A DNA stretch of 64,000 bases from JAEUJM01 sp041918615 (GTDB taxonomy: Bacteria; Actinomycetota; Acidimicrobiia; Acidimicrobiales; DATDAH01), in the NCBI GenBank assembly GCA_041918615.1, contig JAYRVH010000066.1:1-64000 (forward strand), written 5' to 3'. Shown here in pieces: positions 17,928 through 27,720 of the stretch. Position numbers and translations under genes: made by a program. The first letter of the stretch is position 1; each line of letters starts with the position of its first letter. The notes below the pieces were generated by a model. The model searched no databases. It saw nothing but the letters and a program-made list of their open reading frames with translations, and was not told the DNA's origin.

Positions 17928-18140
17928 TCAGGCCTTGGGCTTGCGCGCGCCGTAGCGCCGCTCGAAGCGGTCGATACGGCCACCCGAGTCCACCAGCTTC
18001 TGCTTGCCGGTGTAGAACGGATGGCATTCGCTGCACAGCTCGCTGCTGAGCTCGCTCGCCGTGGAACGTGTGGTGAACGTGTTGCCACACGAGCACTTCA
18101 CGGTGGCGACGACGTAATCGGGATGGATGTCAGCCTTCAT
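17928..18140 (-). CDS. rpmE: 50S ribosomal protein L31, zinc-binding form
   Basis: 70 residues from ATG 18140. This is a ribosomal large-subunit protein of the central protuberance. Cysteines in VKCSCGNTF and ELCSECHPFYTGKQK show the zinc-containing C+ form, the one replaced by a zinc-free paralogue under zinc limitation in many actinobacteria. It follows rho in the same direction by 61 bases, the usual actinobacterial order. Confidence 0.97.
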   Translation of the reverse strand: MKADIHPDYVVATVKCSCGNTFTTRSTASELSSELCSECHPFYTGKQKLVDSGGRIDRFERRYGARKPKA

Positions 18141-18201
18141 CTGCTGCCTTCTTCGCTCAGCGGGTGGCTCATACTACCGGGAGGCGCGAAAAGCGGTCGC
18201 C

Positions 18202-19995
18202 TCAGCCCCCGATGGACGCGGCCTTCGCCACCTCGGTCAGGAACTCGTCGTTGCTCTTGAAGGTCTTCATGCGGTCGATCAGCAACTCGAGGCCGGCACC
18301 GCTGCCGCCGTCGAGGGCCGACAGCACCCGCCGCAGCTTCCACACCTGCTGCAGCTCCTTCGGCTTGAAGAGCAGCTCCTCATGGCGCGTTGAGGAGCCC
18401 TCGACGTCGATGGCCGGGTAGATCCGCCGGTCGGCCATCTTGCGGTCGAGCCGCAACTCCATGTTGCCGGTGCCCTTGAACTCCTCGAAGATCACCTCGT
18501 CCATCCGGGAGCCGGTCTCGACGAGCGCGGTGGCGAGGATGGTGAGCGATCCACCCTCCTCCAGGTTGCGGGCCGCCCCGAAGAACTTCTTGGGCGGGTA
18601 GAGCGCGCCGGTGTCGATGCCGCCGGACATGACGCGCCCCGTGGCGGGAGCAGACAGGTTGTACGCCCGGGCGAGGCGCGTGATGCCGTCCAGGATCACG
18701 ACGACGTCCTTGCCGTACTCCACCAGGCGCTTGGCCCGTTCGATCGTGAGCTCGGCCACTTCGGTGTGCTCTTCGGTGGGGCGGTCGAACGTGGACGCCG
18801 CCACCTCGCCCTTCACCCAACGCTTCATGTCCGTGACCTCTTCAGGGCGCTCGTCGACCAGGAGCACGATGAGGTGGACCTCGGGGTTGTTGGTCTCGAT
18901 GGACCGGGCGATCTGCTTCATCACGGTGGTCTTGCCCGCCTTCGGGGGCGACACGATGAGACCGCGCGTGCCCTTCCCGATGGGAGCGATGAGGTCGATG
19001 ATCCGCGTCGTCATGTTGTACGGGTCGTTCGGCGCCTCGAGCCGGAGCTTCTGGTCGGGGAACAGCGCGGTGAGGTCGTCGAAGTCCGGTCTGGCCTTCG
19101 CCTGCTCGGGCTCCACACCGTTGACCTCGTCGATGCGCAGGAGCGCGGGGTTCTTCTCGTGGCGGGACGCAGGGCGGCTTGCGCCCTTGACGAAGTCACC
19201 CTTGCGCAGGGCGAGCTGGCGGACCTGCTTCACGGACACGTACACGTCGTCCTTGCCGGCGAGATAGCCCTTCAGCCGGAGGAAGCCGTACCCCTCGTTG
19301 CGGAGGTCGAGGATCCCTGCGACGGGGATCGGCTCTCCCTCGAACGGCTCGTCCGCGCCAGGCCGCTCGCCGCGCCCCCGCCGGCGCCGCCGACGGTTGC
19401 CCGCATCGCCGTCGTCGCTGGCCTGCGAGCCGCCGCGGTCCGCCTGGTTGCCACGACCGGCCTGACCGGCCTGATTGCCACGATCCTCGGACGCGGCCGG
19501 TGGTGCCTGGTCGCCGGGTGGCGACGACGAGCGCTGCCTTCCGGAGGCATCGCTGCCCTGGCGGGACTCACCGCGAGCGCCCTCGCGGGACGGCGCGGCC
19601 CCGGGCTCCTTGGGCCGGGGTTGGCGGCTGGTGCGTGCCTTCACCGCCGCCTCCGGCGCGTCTCGGTGATCGTCGGACGCATCCCCGTCGTCGGGCACCG
19701 CGGCCGCCGCTTCCCCCGCACGCTGGTCGATGCTGCCGACCGGCTCCGCGGGGGGCATCGCCTCGACGGGGGCGAGATGCTCACCGTCGTCGCCTGGGCC
19801 GGTGTCGGGGCTCGTGTCGGGGCTCGTGTCGGGAGCCTCGGTCACCCCGGCGAGCTCGAGGATCATGTCCACGATCTCGCCCTTGCGGGCCCGGGATCGC
19901 GGGCGGCCCCCCATGGCCTCGGCGATGGTGTGGAGCTCGTCGCGATCCTTGCGCTCGAGCGCCGACCGCTCGAGTTCGGTGGGCTCCGGGCTCAT
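18202..19995 (-). CDS. rho: Transcription termination factor Rho (long actinobacterial form)
   Basis: 597 residues from ATG 19995, with GAGGA upstream; an in-frame start 60 bases earlier lacks this. This hexameric RNA helicase ends transcription. Order: Rho_N helices (about 8-50), a long disordered insertion rich in Asp, Pro, Gly, Arg and Gln (about 50-220, ending in NRRRRRRGRG), the RNA-binding OB fold (PVAGILDLRNEGYGFLR to VKQVRQLALRKGD), Walker A PPKAGKTTVMKQ, Walker B VVVILDGITRLARAYN and the R-loop EFKGTGNMELRL. Such insertions are known from high-GC actinobacteria and increase RNA binding. Confidence 0.96.
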   Translation of the reverse strand: MSPEPTELERSALERKDRDELHTIAEAMGGRPRSRARKGEIVDMILELAGVTEAPDTSPDTSPDTGPGDDGEHLAPVEAMPPAEPVGSIDQRAGEAAAAVPDDGDASDDHRDAPEAAVKARTSRQPRPKEPGAAPSREGARGESRQGSDASGRQRSSSPPGDQAPPAASEDRGNQAGQAGRGNQADRGGSQASDDGDAGNRRRRRRGRGERPGADEPFEGEPIPVAGILDLRNEGYGFLRLKGYLAGKDDVYVSVKQVRQLALRKGDFVKGASRPASRHEKNPALLRIDEVNGVEPEQAKARPDFDDLTALFPDQKLRLEAPNDPYNMTTRIIDLIAPIGKGTRGLIVSPPKAGKTTVMKQIARSIETNNPEVHLIVLLVDERPEEVTDMKRWVKGEVAASTFDRPTEEHTEVAELTIERAKRLVEYGKDVVVILDGITRLARAYNLSAPATGRVMSGGIDTGALYPPKKFFGAARNLEEGGSLTILATALVETGSRMDEVIFEEFKGTGNMELRLDRKMADRRIYPAIDVEGSSTRHEELLFKPKELQQVWKLRRVLSALDGGSGAGLELLIDRMKTFKSNDEFLTEVAKAASIGG

Positions 19996-20249
19996 GGGTT
20001 CCTCGTTTCTGTGCGTGCCGTCACGGGCGAATGGTTGTGGCCCCGTGTTCGGCAAAGGGGAAGATCATCGAGCGGGTTGCCGCCACCGCAAGCCCCAGCA
20101 TCGGCTGGTTCGACCCGTGCGCATCAGGCACCGGGTGGTGGAACGGACCCGTCATCGACGGCACCGGCAGGTTACCACCTGCCAGGAACGAGGCAATCCG
20201 GCAGAATCCCCTCGCCCGGGCCGGCCGCAGCGACAAGACTGCCCGTCTC

Positions 20250-21059
20250 GTGGCCCCTCCTACACCTGAGCCGGTGCTCGTGGCGCGCGGCCTGACAAAG
20301 GACTACAAGCGCACTCGCGCCGTGAACGGCATCGATCTCACCGTCGTGGCGGGCGAGCGCGTCGGGCTGCTCGGGCCCAACGGGGCGGGCAAGACCACCA
20401 CCCTGCTCATGCTCCTCGGCGCCATCACCCCCGACCGCGGGACGATCGAGATCGTCGGCCACGAGCTGCCGCGCCGCCGTGGGCAGGCGATGCAGCACGT
20501 CGGCTTCGCCGCGGGCTACCTGCCGCTCCCCGACCGCCTGCGCGTCCGCGAGGTGCTCGGCATCTTCGGGCGCCTCTACGGCATCGACGAACCTGCGGTC
20601 GCCGCCGGACAGGCCCTCGATCGCTTCGGGGTCGCGCACCTCGCCGGCGCCATGTGCTCGGAGCTGTCGTCCGGGCAACGCACGATCGTCGGCATCGCCA
20701 AGGCGATCATGCACCACCCCCGGCTGTTGGTGCTCGACGAGCCCACCGCCTCGCTCGACCCCGACGTCGCCCTTCGGGTACGGACCGGGCTGGAGGCCCT
20801 GAGCGCGGACGAGGGCACCGCGCTGCTGGTGACCAGCCACAACATGGTGGAGGTCGCGGCGTTGTGCGAGCGGGTGGTGTTCGTGCACGACGGCAAGGTC
20901 GTGGCCGACGGCACCCCGGCCGCCGTCGCCGGTGACGGTTCGCTCGAGGACGTGTTCCTCGAGCTGGCGGGGCGAGGCGAGATCGAAGACCTGTCGACGT
21001 TCCGGGGTCCCGGCGGCCACGACCACGATCCCGAGGAGGAGACGGCGAAGCCATGGTGA
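20250..21059 (+). CDS. ABC transporter ATP-binding protein
   Basis: About 269 residues from GTG 20250; the domain starts at LVARGLTKDY, so GTG 20274 is also possible. Complete nucleotide-binding domain: Walker A GPNGAGKTTT, signature SELSSGQRTIVGIA (SSGQ rather than LSGGQ), Walker B LLVLDEPTASLDPD and switch His in LLVTSHNMVE. The C-terminal GHDHDPEEE tail is acidic and His-rich. Seven bases of overlap with the downstream permease indicate a coupled two-gene exporter. Substrate unknown; SSGQ and the ABC-2 partner fit drug or polysaccharide export. Confidence 0.92.
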   Translation: MAPPTPEPVLVARGLTKDYKRTRAVNGIDLTVVAGERVGLLGPNGAGKTTTLLMLLGAITPDRGTIEIVGHELPRRRGQAMQHVGFAAGYLPLPDRLRVREVLGIFGRLYGIDEPAVAAGQALDRFGVAHLAGAMCSELSSGQRTIVGIAKAIMHHPRLLVLDEPTASLDPDVALRVRTGLEALSADEGTALLVTSHNMVEVAALCERVVFVHDGKVVADGTPAAVAGDGSLEDVFLELAGRGEIEDLSTFRGPGGHDHDPEEETAKPW

Positions 21060-21907
21060 GCACCCCCCGCCCCGACCGTCGGGGCGATCCTCCGGCCGGT
21101 GTGCCCCCGATGACGCCCCGGCGGTGGACCCGGATCAAGGCCATCGCCATCCGTCACGCCTACGTGCTGTTGCGCAGCCCGCACCGCTCGTTCGACGTGT
21201 TCGTCTGGCCCGTGGTCGACGTGTTGCTGTGGGGCTCGCTCGGCGTGTTCGTGTCCCAGCAGACCGATGCCGAACAGTCCGGTGTCCCCTACCTGCTCGC
21301 CGGCATCCTGCTCTTCCACGTGCTGTACCAGTCGCAGATCGCGGTCTCCACGGGCTTCCTCGAGGAGGTGTGGTCGCGCAACCTGCTCAACTTCATGACC
21401 ACGCCGGTCACCGAGTGGGAGTACGCCTGCGGTGTGGCCCTGTTCGGCCTGGTCAAGGTCGCCACCGGGCTCACGGTCGTCGTGGTTGCCGCCTTCGGCT
21501 TCTACGCCTTTTCGATCTTCGACGTGGGCTGGGCGCTCCTTCCCATCGGCGCCGTGCTGCTCATCGCCGGTTGGGCCATCTCGCTGTTCGTGATCGGGCT
21601 CGTGCTGCGCTTCGGCCAGAGCGCCGAAGTGCTGGCCTGGGGGATCCTCTTCGTGGTGATGCCCCTGTCGGGCATCTTCTACCCCGTCGACGCGCTCCCG
21701 CCCGTCCTCCAACCCATCTCGCAGCTGCTGCCCACGACACACGCCTTCATCGCGGTGCGCACCGTGCTCGACGGCGACCCGATCCCCTGGGATCAGCTCG
21801 CGATCGCCGCCGGCGGTTGCGTGCTCGTGTCACTGCTCGGCCTGTGGTTCGTCACCCACATGCTCGCCACCTTCCGCCGTCGCGGCTACATCACGCGCTT
21901 CTCCTGA
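21053..21907 (+). CDS. ABC-2 type transporter permease
   Basis: 284 residues from ATG 21053 inside the end of the ATPase gene. Six membrane segments are apparent (about 50-70, 78-98, 125-150, 157-178, 190-215 and 250-272). The sequence PLSGIFYPVDALPP in the fifth segment region is the hallmark of ABC-2 (DrrB/NodJ-type) permeases. It forms the membrane half of the exporter with the preceding ATPase. Confidence 0.9.
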   Translation: MVSTPRPDRRGDPPAGVPPMTPRRWTRIKAIAIRHAYVLLRSPHRSFDVFVWPVVDVLLWGSLGVFVSQQTDAEQSGVPYLLAGILLFHVLYQSQIAVSTGFLEEVWSRNLLNFMTTPVTEWEYACGVALFGLVKVATGLTVVVVAAFGFYAFSIFDVGWALLPIGAVLLIAGWAISLFVIGLVLRFGQSAEVLAWGILFVVMPLSGIFYPVDALPPVLQPISQLLPTTHAFIAVRTVLDGDPIPWDQLAIAAGGCVLVSLLGLWFVTHMLATFRRRGYITRFS

Positions 21908-21986
21908 CTCTTCTTCATGACTCTTCGCTGAGCGCTCATCGTCGTGGTCATGGCCGCCTCGTCCCTCGGCGACCGCGCCCGGCCGG

Positions 21987-23153
21987 CTATGCCGACCGCA
22001 ACTCCACCAGTCGGCCCATCAATCCATGGCCGGCCACCACTTCAGCGTCGGCGACGCCGGCCTCGGTGTAGACGCCACCGGGACCGTCGGCACGCGAGTC
22101 CACCAGCAGGTAGGGCACCGGGTCGGGCGTGTGGGTCTTGAGGCGAAGCGGCGTGGCGTGATCGGGGAGCAGCAGAAGGCGCCAGTCGCCCATGGCGTCC
22201 AGCCCCTCGACCAGCCCCTCGAGGATGCGGCGGTCCCAGTTCTCGAGGGCCCGCACCTTCTCTTCCACGTTGCCGGCATGGCCGGCCTCGTCGGTGGCCT
22301 CCACGTGAACGATGAAGAGGTCGGCCCCCGCATCGAGGCCCGACAGCGCTGCGTCGCGCTTGGCCTCGTAGTCGGTGTCGTACCAGCCGGTGGCACCGGG
22401 CACGTCGACCACGTCCATGTCGGTGAGGACGCCGAGGCCCCGCACGAGGTCGACCGCGGTGACGAGGCCGGCGTCGAGCCCGTAGGCGTCGCGGAACGAC
22501 GTGAGCTGCGGTTGCGGGCCCTGGCCCCACAGCCACACCTGGTTCGCGGTGACCGGTGAGCCGTCGAGCACGGCGGCGGCGAGCACGTCACGAGATGCCC
22601 TCATCACCTCGCCGAGTCGCGCCGCGGCCGGGCCGGTGGGCCAGACCGCCGCCTTGTCGGAGAGGTCGTGCGGGGGAACGCACTCGGCATCGGCCCAATC
22701 CTGCGGGGCCACGACGATGTGGCGGTACTGCACGCCGGGGTGGAAGCTGATCTCGCCGCCCAACTCGGCCTGGAGCCGGGCGATCAGTGGCGCGGCGTCG
22801 TCGGTTGCGGGGTGGCCGCCCGCGAAGTCGACCATGGTGCCGTCGGCGCCGAGGGTGACGAGGTTGCATCGGAACGCAACCTGGTCGGGCGCGATGCGCA
22901 GGCCCAGTGCCGCCGCCTCGATGGGCGCCCGACCGGTGTGGAACCGGCCCGGGTCGTAGCCGAAGATCGACATGTTGCCCACGTCGCTGCCCGGCGGCAG
23001 GCCCGGAGGGATCACCGCGGCGCGCCCCACCTCGCCCCGAGCAGCCAACGCGTCGAGGACCGGGGTGTCCGCCGCCTGGAGCGGTGTGCGGCCATCGAGG
23101 GCATCGACCGGTTCGTCCGCGCACCCGTCGGGCACGCACACCACGTACTTCAC
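21987..23153 (-). CDS. apgM: ApgM-type phosphoglycerate mutase-like protein, probable alternative homoserine kinase
   Basis: 388 residues from GTG 23153. It belongs to the alkaline-phosphatase superfamily, archaeal-type cofactor-independent phosphoglycerate mutase branch: PDGCADEP (metal), PPGSDVGNMSIFGYDP (nucleophile Ser region), HVEATDEAGHAGN and LPDHATPLRLKTH. It is third in hom-thrC-apgM on the minus strand, 101 bases after thrC. No thrB is seen here, where actinobacteria usually carry it beside thrC. A subgroup of these proteins found beside threonine genes in thrB-lacking species has been proposed to be homoserine kinase (the TIGR02535 family description), so I prefer that role over glycolysis. 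It could still be a mutase. Confidence 0.8.
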   Translation of the reverse strand: MKYVVCVPDGCADEPVDALDGRTPLQAADTPVLDALAARGEVGRAAVIPPGLPPGSDVGNMSIFGYDPGRFHTGRAPIEAAALGLRIAPDQVAFRCNLVTLGADGTMVDFAGGHPATDDAAPLIARLQAELGGEISFHPGVQYRHIVVAPQDWADAECVPPHDLSDKAAVWPTGPAAARLGEVMRASRDVLAAAVLDGSPVTANQVWLWGQGPQPQLTSFRDAYGLDAGLVTAVDLVRGLGVLTDMDVVDVPGATGWYDTDYEAKRDAALSGLDAGADLFIVHVEATDEAGHAGNVEEKVRALENWDRRILEGLVEGLDAMGDWRLLLLPDHATPLRLKTHTPDPVPYLLVDSRADGPGGVYTEAGVADAEVVAGHGLMGRLVELRSA

Positions 23154-23254
23154 CGGGACCCCGCCTTCACGGAGAGGTCGCGTTCTCTGGAGGTCGCCTT
23201 CATCGGAGCATCATGCCCGGTCGGCGACAGCGGTCCCCCACACGATCGGCCACC

Positions 23255-24646
23255 TCAGCCGAGTGCGGCGGTGGCGAGCAGGTGGTCGCGCACCGCACCC
23301 AGGTCGTTGGGCAGGGTGTCGTAGCGCTCGGGCCGCTCGAGGAGGTCGGCGAGGCGGTCCGGCAGCTCGGGGCGGAGGCCCGTGGCCGCTTCGACGGCGT
23401 CGGGGAATTTGGCGGGGTGCGCGGTGGCCAGTGCCACCATCGGCACCGACGGGTCGGCGTGGCAGGCCCGTGCGGCGCCGATGCCCACGGCGGTGTGCGG
23501 GTCGATGAGCACGTCGTCGTGGGTGTACTCCTCGGCGATCACCGCCCGCGTCTCGTCGTCGTCGAGACGTGCACCGGTGAACACCTCGGCGACCTGGGCG
23601 AGCCGATCGAGGCCCACCTCGGCTGCACCTCCGGCCCGGAAGCCCGCCATGAGCTCGGCCACCGCACCGCCGTCGCGTCCGTAGAGCTCGAAGAGGAGGC
23701 GCTCGAGGTTGCTCGACACCTGGATGTCCATGCTCGGGCTGATCGTGGGGTGGACCTCCCGAAGCTCGAGCGAGCCCGACCCCAGGAACCGAAAGAGGAT
23801 GTCGTTCCGGTTGCTGCCGATCACGAGCTGGCGGATGGGCACCCCCATTCGCCGGGCGGCGTAGCCGGCGAAGACGTTCCCGAAGTTGCCGGTGGGCACG
23901 GCGAACGAGACCGGCCCGCCGCGCCCCACCCTGGCGGCCGAGCGCACGTAGTAGACGATCTGGGCCATGACCCGCGCCCAGTTGATCGAGTTCACCGCCG
24001 AGAGGCGCAACCGCTCGCGGGTGGGCGCATCGGCGAAGAGCGCCTTCACCAGGTCCTGGCAGTCGTCGAAGGTGCCCTCGATGGCCAGGTTGTGCACGTT
24101 CGGCGACCCCACGGTGGTCATCTGCCGCCGCTGCACCTCGGACACCCGCCCCGCGGGATGCAGGATGAACATCTCGATGCCGTCACGGTCGCGACAGGCC
24201 TCGATGGCGGCCGACCCGGTGTCGCCCGACGTCGCTCCGACGATCGTGGCCCGCTCACCGCGGCGAGCCAACTCGTGGTCGAAGAGGTTGCCCACGAGCT
24301 GGAGGGCGATGTCCTTGAAGGCCAGTGTCGGACCGTGGAAGAGCTCGAGCAGCCACAGCCCGTCGTGCAGGCGGTACAGCGGCGTGACCTCGGGATCGTC
24401 GAACACCGCGTAGGAGTCGGCCACCAGCGCCGCGAACTCGTCGCGTCGGTAGTCGCCCTCCACGAACGGCCACATGACCTCGACGGCCACGTCGACATAC
24501 GAGCGATCGGCGAGCGCGGCGACTGCCGTGGGCAGGGCGGGCCAGCCCTCGGGGACGTACAGGCCACCGTCGGTGGCGAGGCCGGCCAACAGCGTCTCGG
24601 CGAAGCTCAACTCGGGTGCGGTCCCCCGCGTGCTGACATACCTCAT
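23255..24646 (-). CDS. thrC: Threonine synthase
   Basis: 463 residues from ATG 24646, the long form with an N-terminal extension (MRYVSTRGTAPELSFAETLL). It turns O-phosphohomoserine into threonine using PLP. The PLP lysine is in GPTLAFKDIALQLVGN, the phosphate-binding loop in ATSGDTGSAAIE, and SINWARVMAQIVYY and PTGNFGNVFAGY are typical of this class. It starts 14 bases after the hom stop. Confidence 0.96.
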   Translation of the reverse strand: MRYVSTRGTAPELSFAETLLAGLATDGGLYVPEGWPALPTAVAALADRSYVDVAVEVMWPFVEGDYRRDEFAALVADSYAVFDDPEVTPLYRLHDGLWLLELFHGPTLAFKDIALQLVGNLFDHELARRGERATIVGATSGDTGSAAIEACRDRDGIEMFILHPAGRVSEVQRRQMTTVGSPNVHNLAIEGTFDDCQDLVKALFADAPTRERLRLSAVNSINWARVMAQIVYYVRSAARVGRGGPVSFAVPTGNFGNVFAGYAARRMGVPIRQLVIGSNRNDILFRFLGSGSLELREVHPTISPSMDIQVSSNLERLLFELYGRDGGAVAELMAGFRAGGAAEVGLDRLAQVAEVFTGARLDDDETRAVIAEEYTHDDVLIDPHTAVGIGAARACHADPSVPMVALATAHPAKFPDAVEAATGLRPELPDRLADLLERPERYDTLPNDLGAVRDHLLATAALG

Positions 24647-24660
24647 CGTCCGGGCACCGG

Positions 24661-25947
24661 TCAGTCGCCGCCGACGACGCGCATCACACTGCCGACACGG
24701 CCGACGACCTCGAGGCTCTTGAGGTCGTGCAGGGTGGCCGCCACGTCGCGCTCGTAGGCCTCGTGGGTGATGAAGATGAGCCGGGCCTCGTCGCCCAGGC
24801 CTTCCTGCTCCATCGAGCGGATCGACACGCCGTGCTCGCCGAAGACGCCGGCGACGGTGGCCAGCACCCCGGGCCGGTCGAACACCTCGACGTTCAGGTA
24901 GTAGCCAGACCGGACCTCGTCGATGGGACGGATGCGGGCATCGCCGAGGCGGCCGATGTGGGCGCTCGACCCCTTGCGCAGGTTGACGGCGGCATCGATG
25001 AGGTCGCCGAGCACCGCACTGGCGGTGGGCAGGCCACCGGCGCCCCGCCCGTAGAGCATCAGCTCGCCGACGGCGTCGCCCTCGATGAACACGGCGTTGA
25101 AGCTGTCGCGCACCGAGGCCAGCGGGTGCGACGACGGGACCATGGCCGGGTGGACCCGCACGGCGATCTCGCCCTCGATCTCCTCGACGACGGCGAGCAG
25201 CTTGACCACGTAGCCCAGGTGACGGGCGAAGGCGATGTCGGCGGGCGTGATGCCCGAGATGCCCTCGTGGTACACGTCGCCGGCCACCACCCGCGCCCCG
25301 AAGGCGATCATGGCGATGATGGCGGCCTTGGCCCCGGCGTCGAAGCCCTCGACGTCGGCCGTGGGGTCGCGCTCGGCGTAGCCCAGGCTCTGCGCCTCCG
25401 CGAGGGCCTCCTGGTACGACGTGGCGTCCTCGGTCATGCGCGTGAGGATGAAGTTGGTGGTGCCGTTGACGATGCCCATCACCCGGGTGATCCGCTCGCC
25501 GGCGAGCGACTCCCGCAGCGGGCGGATGAGCGGGATGCCGCCGGCCACCGCGGCCTCGAAGAGCAGGTCGACCCCCGCGGCATCGGCCACCTCGAAGATC
25601 TCGGCACCCACGTTCGACAGCAGCTCCTTGTTGGCGCTGACCACGGGCTTGCCCGCCTTGAGCGCATCGAGCGTGAGCGTCCGGGCGGGCTCGATGCCGC
25701 CGATCACCTCGACGACCACGTCCACGTCGGGGTCGCTCACGACGGCGGCGGCGTCGTGGGTGACCACGCCCTCGGCCAGCTCGACCGGGCGGGCCCTGGC
25801 GACGTTGCGGACCGCCACGCGCGTCACCTCGAGGCGCAGGCCCGTGCGGGCGGCGATGGCGTCGCCCCGCTCCGCGACGAGCTGGATCAGCGCCGCGCCC
25901 ACGTTGCCGCACCCCAGGACACCGACGTTCACGTGCGATTCACTCAT
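24661..25947 (-). CDS. hom: Homoserine dehydrogenase with ACT domain
   Basis: 428 residues from ATG 25947, with AGGAG upstream. It reduces aspartate semialdehyde to homoserine. NAD(P)-binding GVLGCGNVGAALI is at the N-terminus, followed by VVSANKELLS (catalytic Lys), GIVNGTTNFILTRM, and LGYAERDPTADVEGFDAGAK. A C-terminal ACT domain (about 350-428, PGVLATVAGVFGEHGVSIRS) implies allosteric control, normally by threonine. First gene of the hom-thrC-apgM run. Confidence 0.96.
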   Translation of the reverse strand: MSESHVNVGVLGCGNVGAALIQLVAERGDAIAARTGLRLEVTRVAVRNVARARPVELAEGVVTHDAAAVVSDPDVDVVVEVIGGIEPARTLTLDALKAGKPVVSANKELLSNVGAEIFEVADAAGVDLLFEAAVAGGIPLIRPLRESLAGERITRVMGIVNGTTNFILTRMTEDATSYQEALAEAQSLGYAERDPTADVEGFDAGAKAAIIAMIAFGARVVAGDVYHEGISGITPADIAFARHLGYVVKLLAVVEEIEGEIAVRVHPAMVPSSHPLASVRDSFNAVFIEGDAVGELMLYGRGAGGLPTASAVLGDLIDAAVNLRKGSSAHIGRLGDARIRPIDEVRSGYYLNVEVFDRPGVLATVAGVFGEHGVSIRSMEQEGLGDEARLIFITHEAYERDVAATLHDLKSLEVVGRVGSVMRVVGGD

Positions 25948-26116
25948 GCGTTCCGCTCCTGGCGCCCGTCGTCCGTTCGACCACGTCGGCGGCCTCGCCG
26001 GGCCGCTCGGGCCCCCGTTTCGCTCATGACCAGCCACGGTAGTGGGTGCTCGGCGGCGTTCCCGAAGGGGTTCGCCTCCCCTCCACGCGGGCCGGGGCGC
26101 TCCTACACTCGCCCCG

Positions 26117-27652
26117 ATGGCTGAGGCGGTGGCGTCACCAGGTCGCAGGCCGCTCTTCGAATTGCCGGCCCGCCTCGTCCGCCGCGCACGCCAGTGGGTG
26201 GCCGAGTTGGGCCCGCCGCTTGTGGTGCTGACGGGTGCGATCACCGTGTTCGTGGTCGTCTTCGGTCACCTCGTCTACCTGCGCCACGAGCGTTTCGGCA
26301 GCTTCGACTTCGACCTGGGCATCTACGACCAGGGCGTCTGGCTCCTGGCCCACGGGCACAGCTTCGACACCGTGCGGGGCCTGGCGGTCTTCGGCCACCA
26401 CGCCAACCTGGCCCTCCTCCTGCTCGTGCCCTTCTACTGGCTGGGTGCCGGGCCGCACTTCCTGAACCTGGTGATGATCGTCTCGGTGGGCCTCGCCGCC
26501 GTCCCGGTCTTCCGTCTGGCCCGCCTCTGGCTGACCGACGAGTGGCACGCGCTCGTGCCGGCGGTGGCGTTCCTGGCGCACTTCGCCAACCAGTGGATGG
26601 TCCAGGAGACGTTCCACCCCGACGTCGTCGCCATCGCCCCGTTCCTCATGGCGTACCTCGCCGCCACGGAACGGCGCTGGCGGGCGTACGTGGGCTGGAT
26701 GGTCTTCGCGATGGCATGGAAGGAGGACATCGCCCTCGCCGCCTTCATGGTCGGCCTGCTCCTGGCCGTTCGAGGGCACCGTGACGGCGACCCGGGCGTG
26801 CGCAAGGTCGGCGCCGCCACCGTCGTCACCGCCCTGCTCTGGTTCCTGATCTGCACCCGGTTGATCATCCCCGCCTTCAGCCCCGAGGGCGTGTTCTACG
26901 AGGAGTTCTTCGGCCCGCTCGGCGACTCGCCCGCCGCCCTGGCCGACACCGCTGTCACCAACCCGACGGCCATCACCCGCCAGCTCGAGACCGCCAACGC
27001 CGTCGGGTACGTCCGAGACCTCACCGCCCCCTACGGCTTCACACCCTTCCTCGCCCCCGGCGTGCTGCTGATCGGCCTCCCCCAGGTGCTCGCCAACCTG
27101 CTGGCCGGCACCAGCTTCACCTGGAGTGTGCGCGTCCACTACGCGGCGATGCCCGTCGCCGCGGCCACGCTCGCCATGATCGAGGGCATCGGGCGACGAA
27201 GGCGGCTCGCCGTCCGCCGGTTCCTCCTCGGGCTGGTCGCCGCCTCCGCACTCGCCACCACTGCCGCGTGGGGCATCTCGCCGATCAGCACGCACTACCG
27301 CGTGGGCTTCTGGCCCCTGACGCCCAACGCCCGACAAGCCGAGCTCGAGCGTGCCGTCAAGGCCCCACCGGCCGACGCCTCGGTGGCCGCCACCTACCTG
27401 CTCGTGCCCCACCTCACCCACCGACGCAACATCTATTCGTTCCCGAACCCCTGGCAGGCCCAGAACTGGGGCGTGCACGACGACCATCAGCACGACCCCG
27501 ACAGCGTCGACTGGCTCGTGATCGACCGCACCACCCTCAGCCCCGAGCACCGTGACCTGCTGCAGCACATCCTCGACACCGGGGACTGGACCCTGGTCGT
27601 CGCCGAGGACGACCTGCTGGTCGCCCACCGCACCGGCGCCGAGACCCGCTGA
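26117..27652 (+). CDS. DUF2079 polytopic membrane protein
   Basis: 511 residues from ATG 26117. About nine or ten membrane segments begin at VVLTGAITVFVVVFGHLVY. The family hallmark DFDLGIYDQGVWLLAHG follows the first segment, and FGHHANLALLLLVPFYWL and QETFHPDVVAIAPFL come next. DUF2079 proteins resemble the GT-C glycosyltransferase fold, in which early loop acidic residues act at the outer membrane face. The last 110 residues form a soluble domain. The gene lies on the plus strand between the minus-strand lysA and hom, splitting an otherwise common amino-acid cluster. Confidence 0.85.
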   Translation: MAEAVASPGRRPLFELPARLVRRARQWVAELGPPLVVLTGAITVFVVVFGHLVYLRHERFGSFDFDLGIYDQGVWLLAHGHSFDTVRGLAVFGHHANLALLLLVPFYWLGAGPHFLNLVMIVSVGLAAVPVFRLARLWLTDEWHALVPAVAFLAHFANQWMVQETFHPDVVAIAPFLMAYLAATERRWRAYVGWMVFAMAWKEDIALAAFMVGLLLAVRGHRDGDPGVRKVGAATVVTALLWFLICTRLIIPAFSPEGVFYEEFFGPLGDSPAALADTAVTNPTAITRQLETANAVGYVRDLTAPYGFTPFLAPGVLLIGLPQVLANLLAGTSFTWSVRVHYAAMPVAAATLAMIEGIGRRRRLAVRRFLLGLVAASALATTAAWGISPISTHYRVGFWPLTPNARQAELERAVKAPPADASVAATYLLVPHLTHRRNIYSFPNPWQAQNWGVHDDHQHDPDSVDWLVIDRTTLSPEHRDLLQHILDTGDWTLVVAEDDLLVAHRTGAETR

Positions 27653-27720
27653 CCCCCTCGGCCGCTCACCCCCGTTCTTCCGTTCCGGGTACAGGACCAG
27701 CGCGCTGGGAACACGATCAC

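Noticed and set aside
23255..25912. Single 885-residue fusion of hom and thrC
   Set aside because: The first 422 codons are an out-of-frame reading of hom. Real hom (24661-25947) and thrC (start 24646) each have their own start and motifs.
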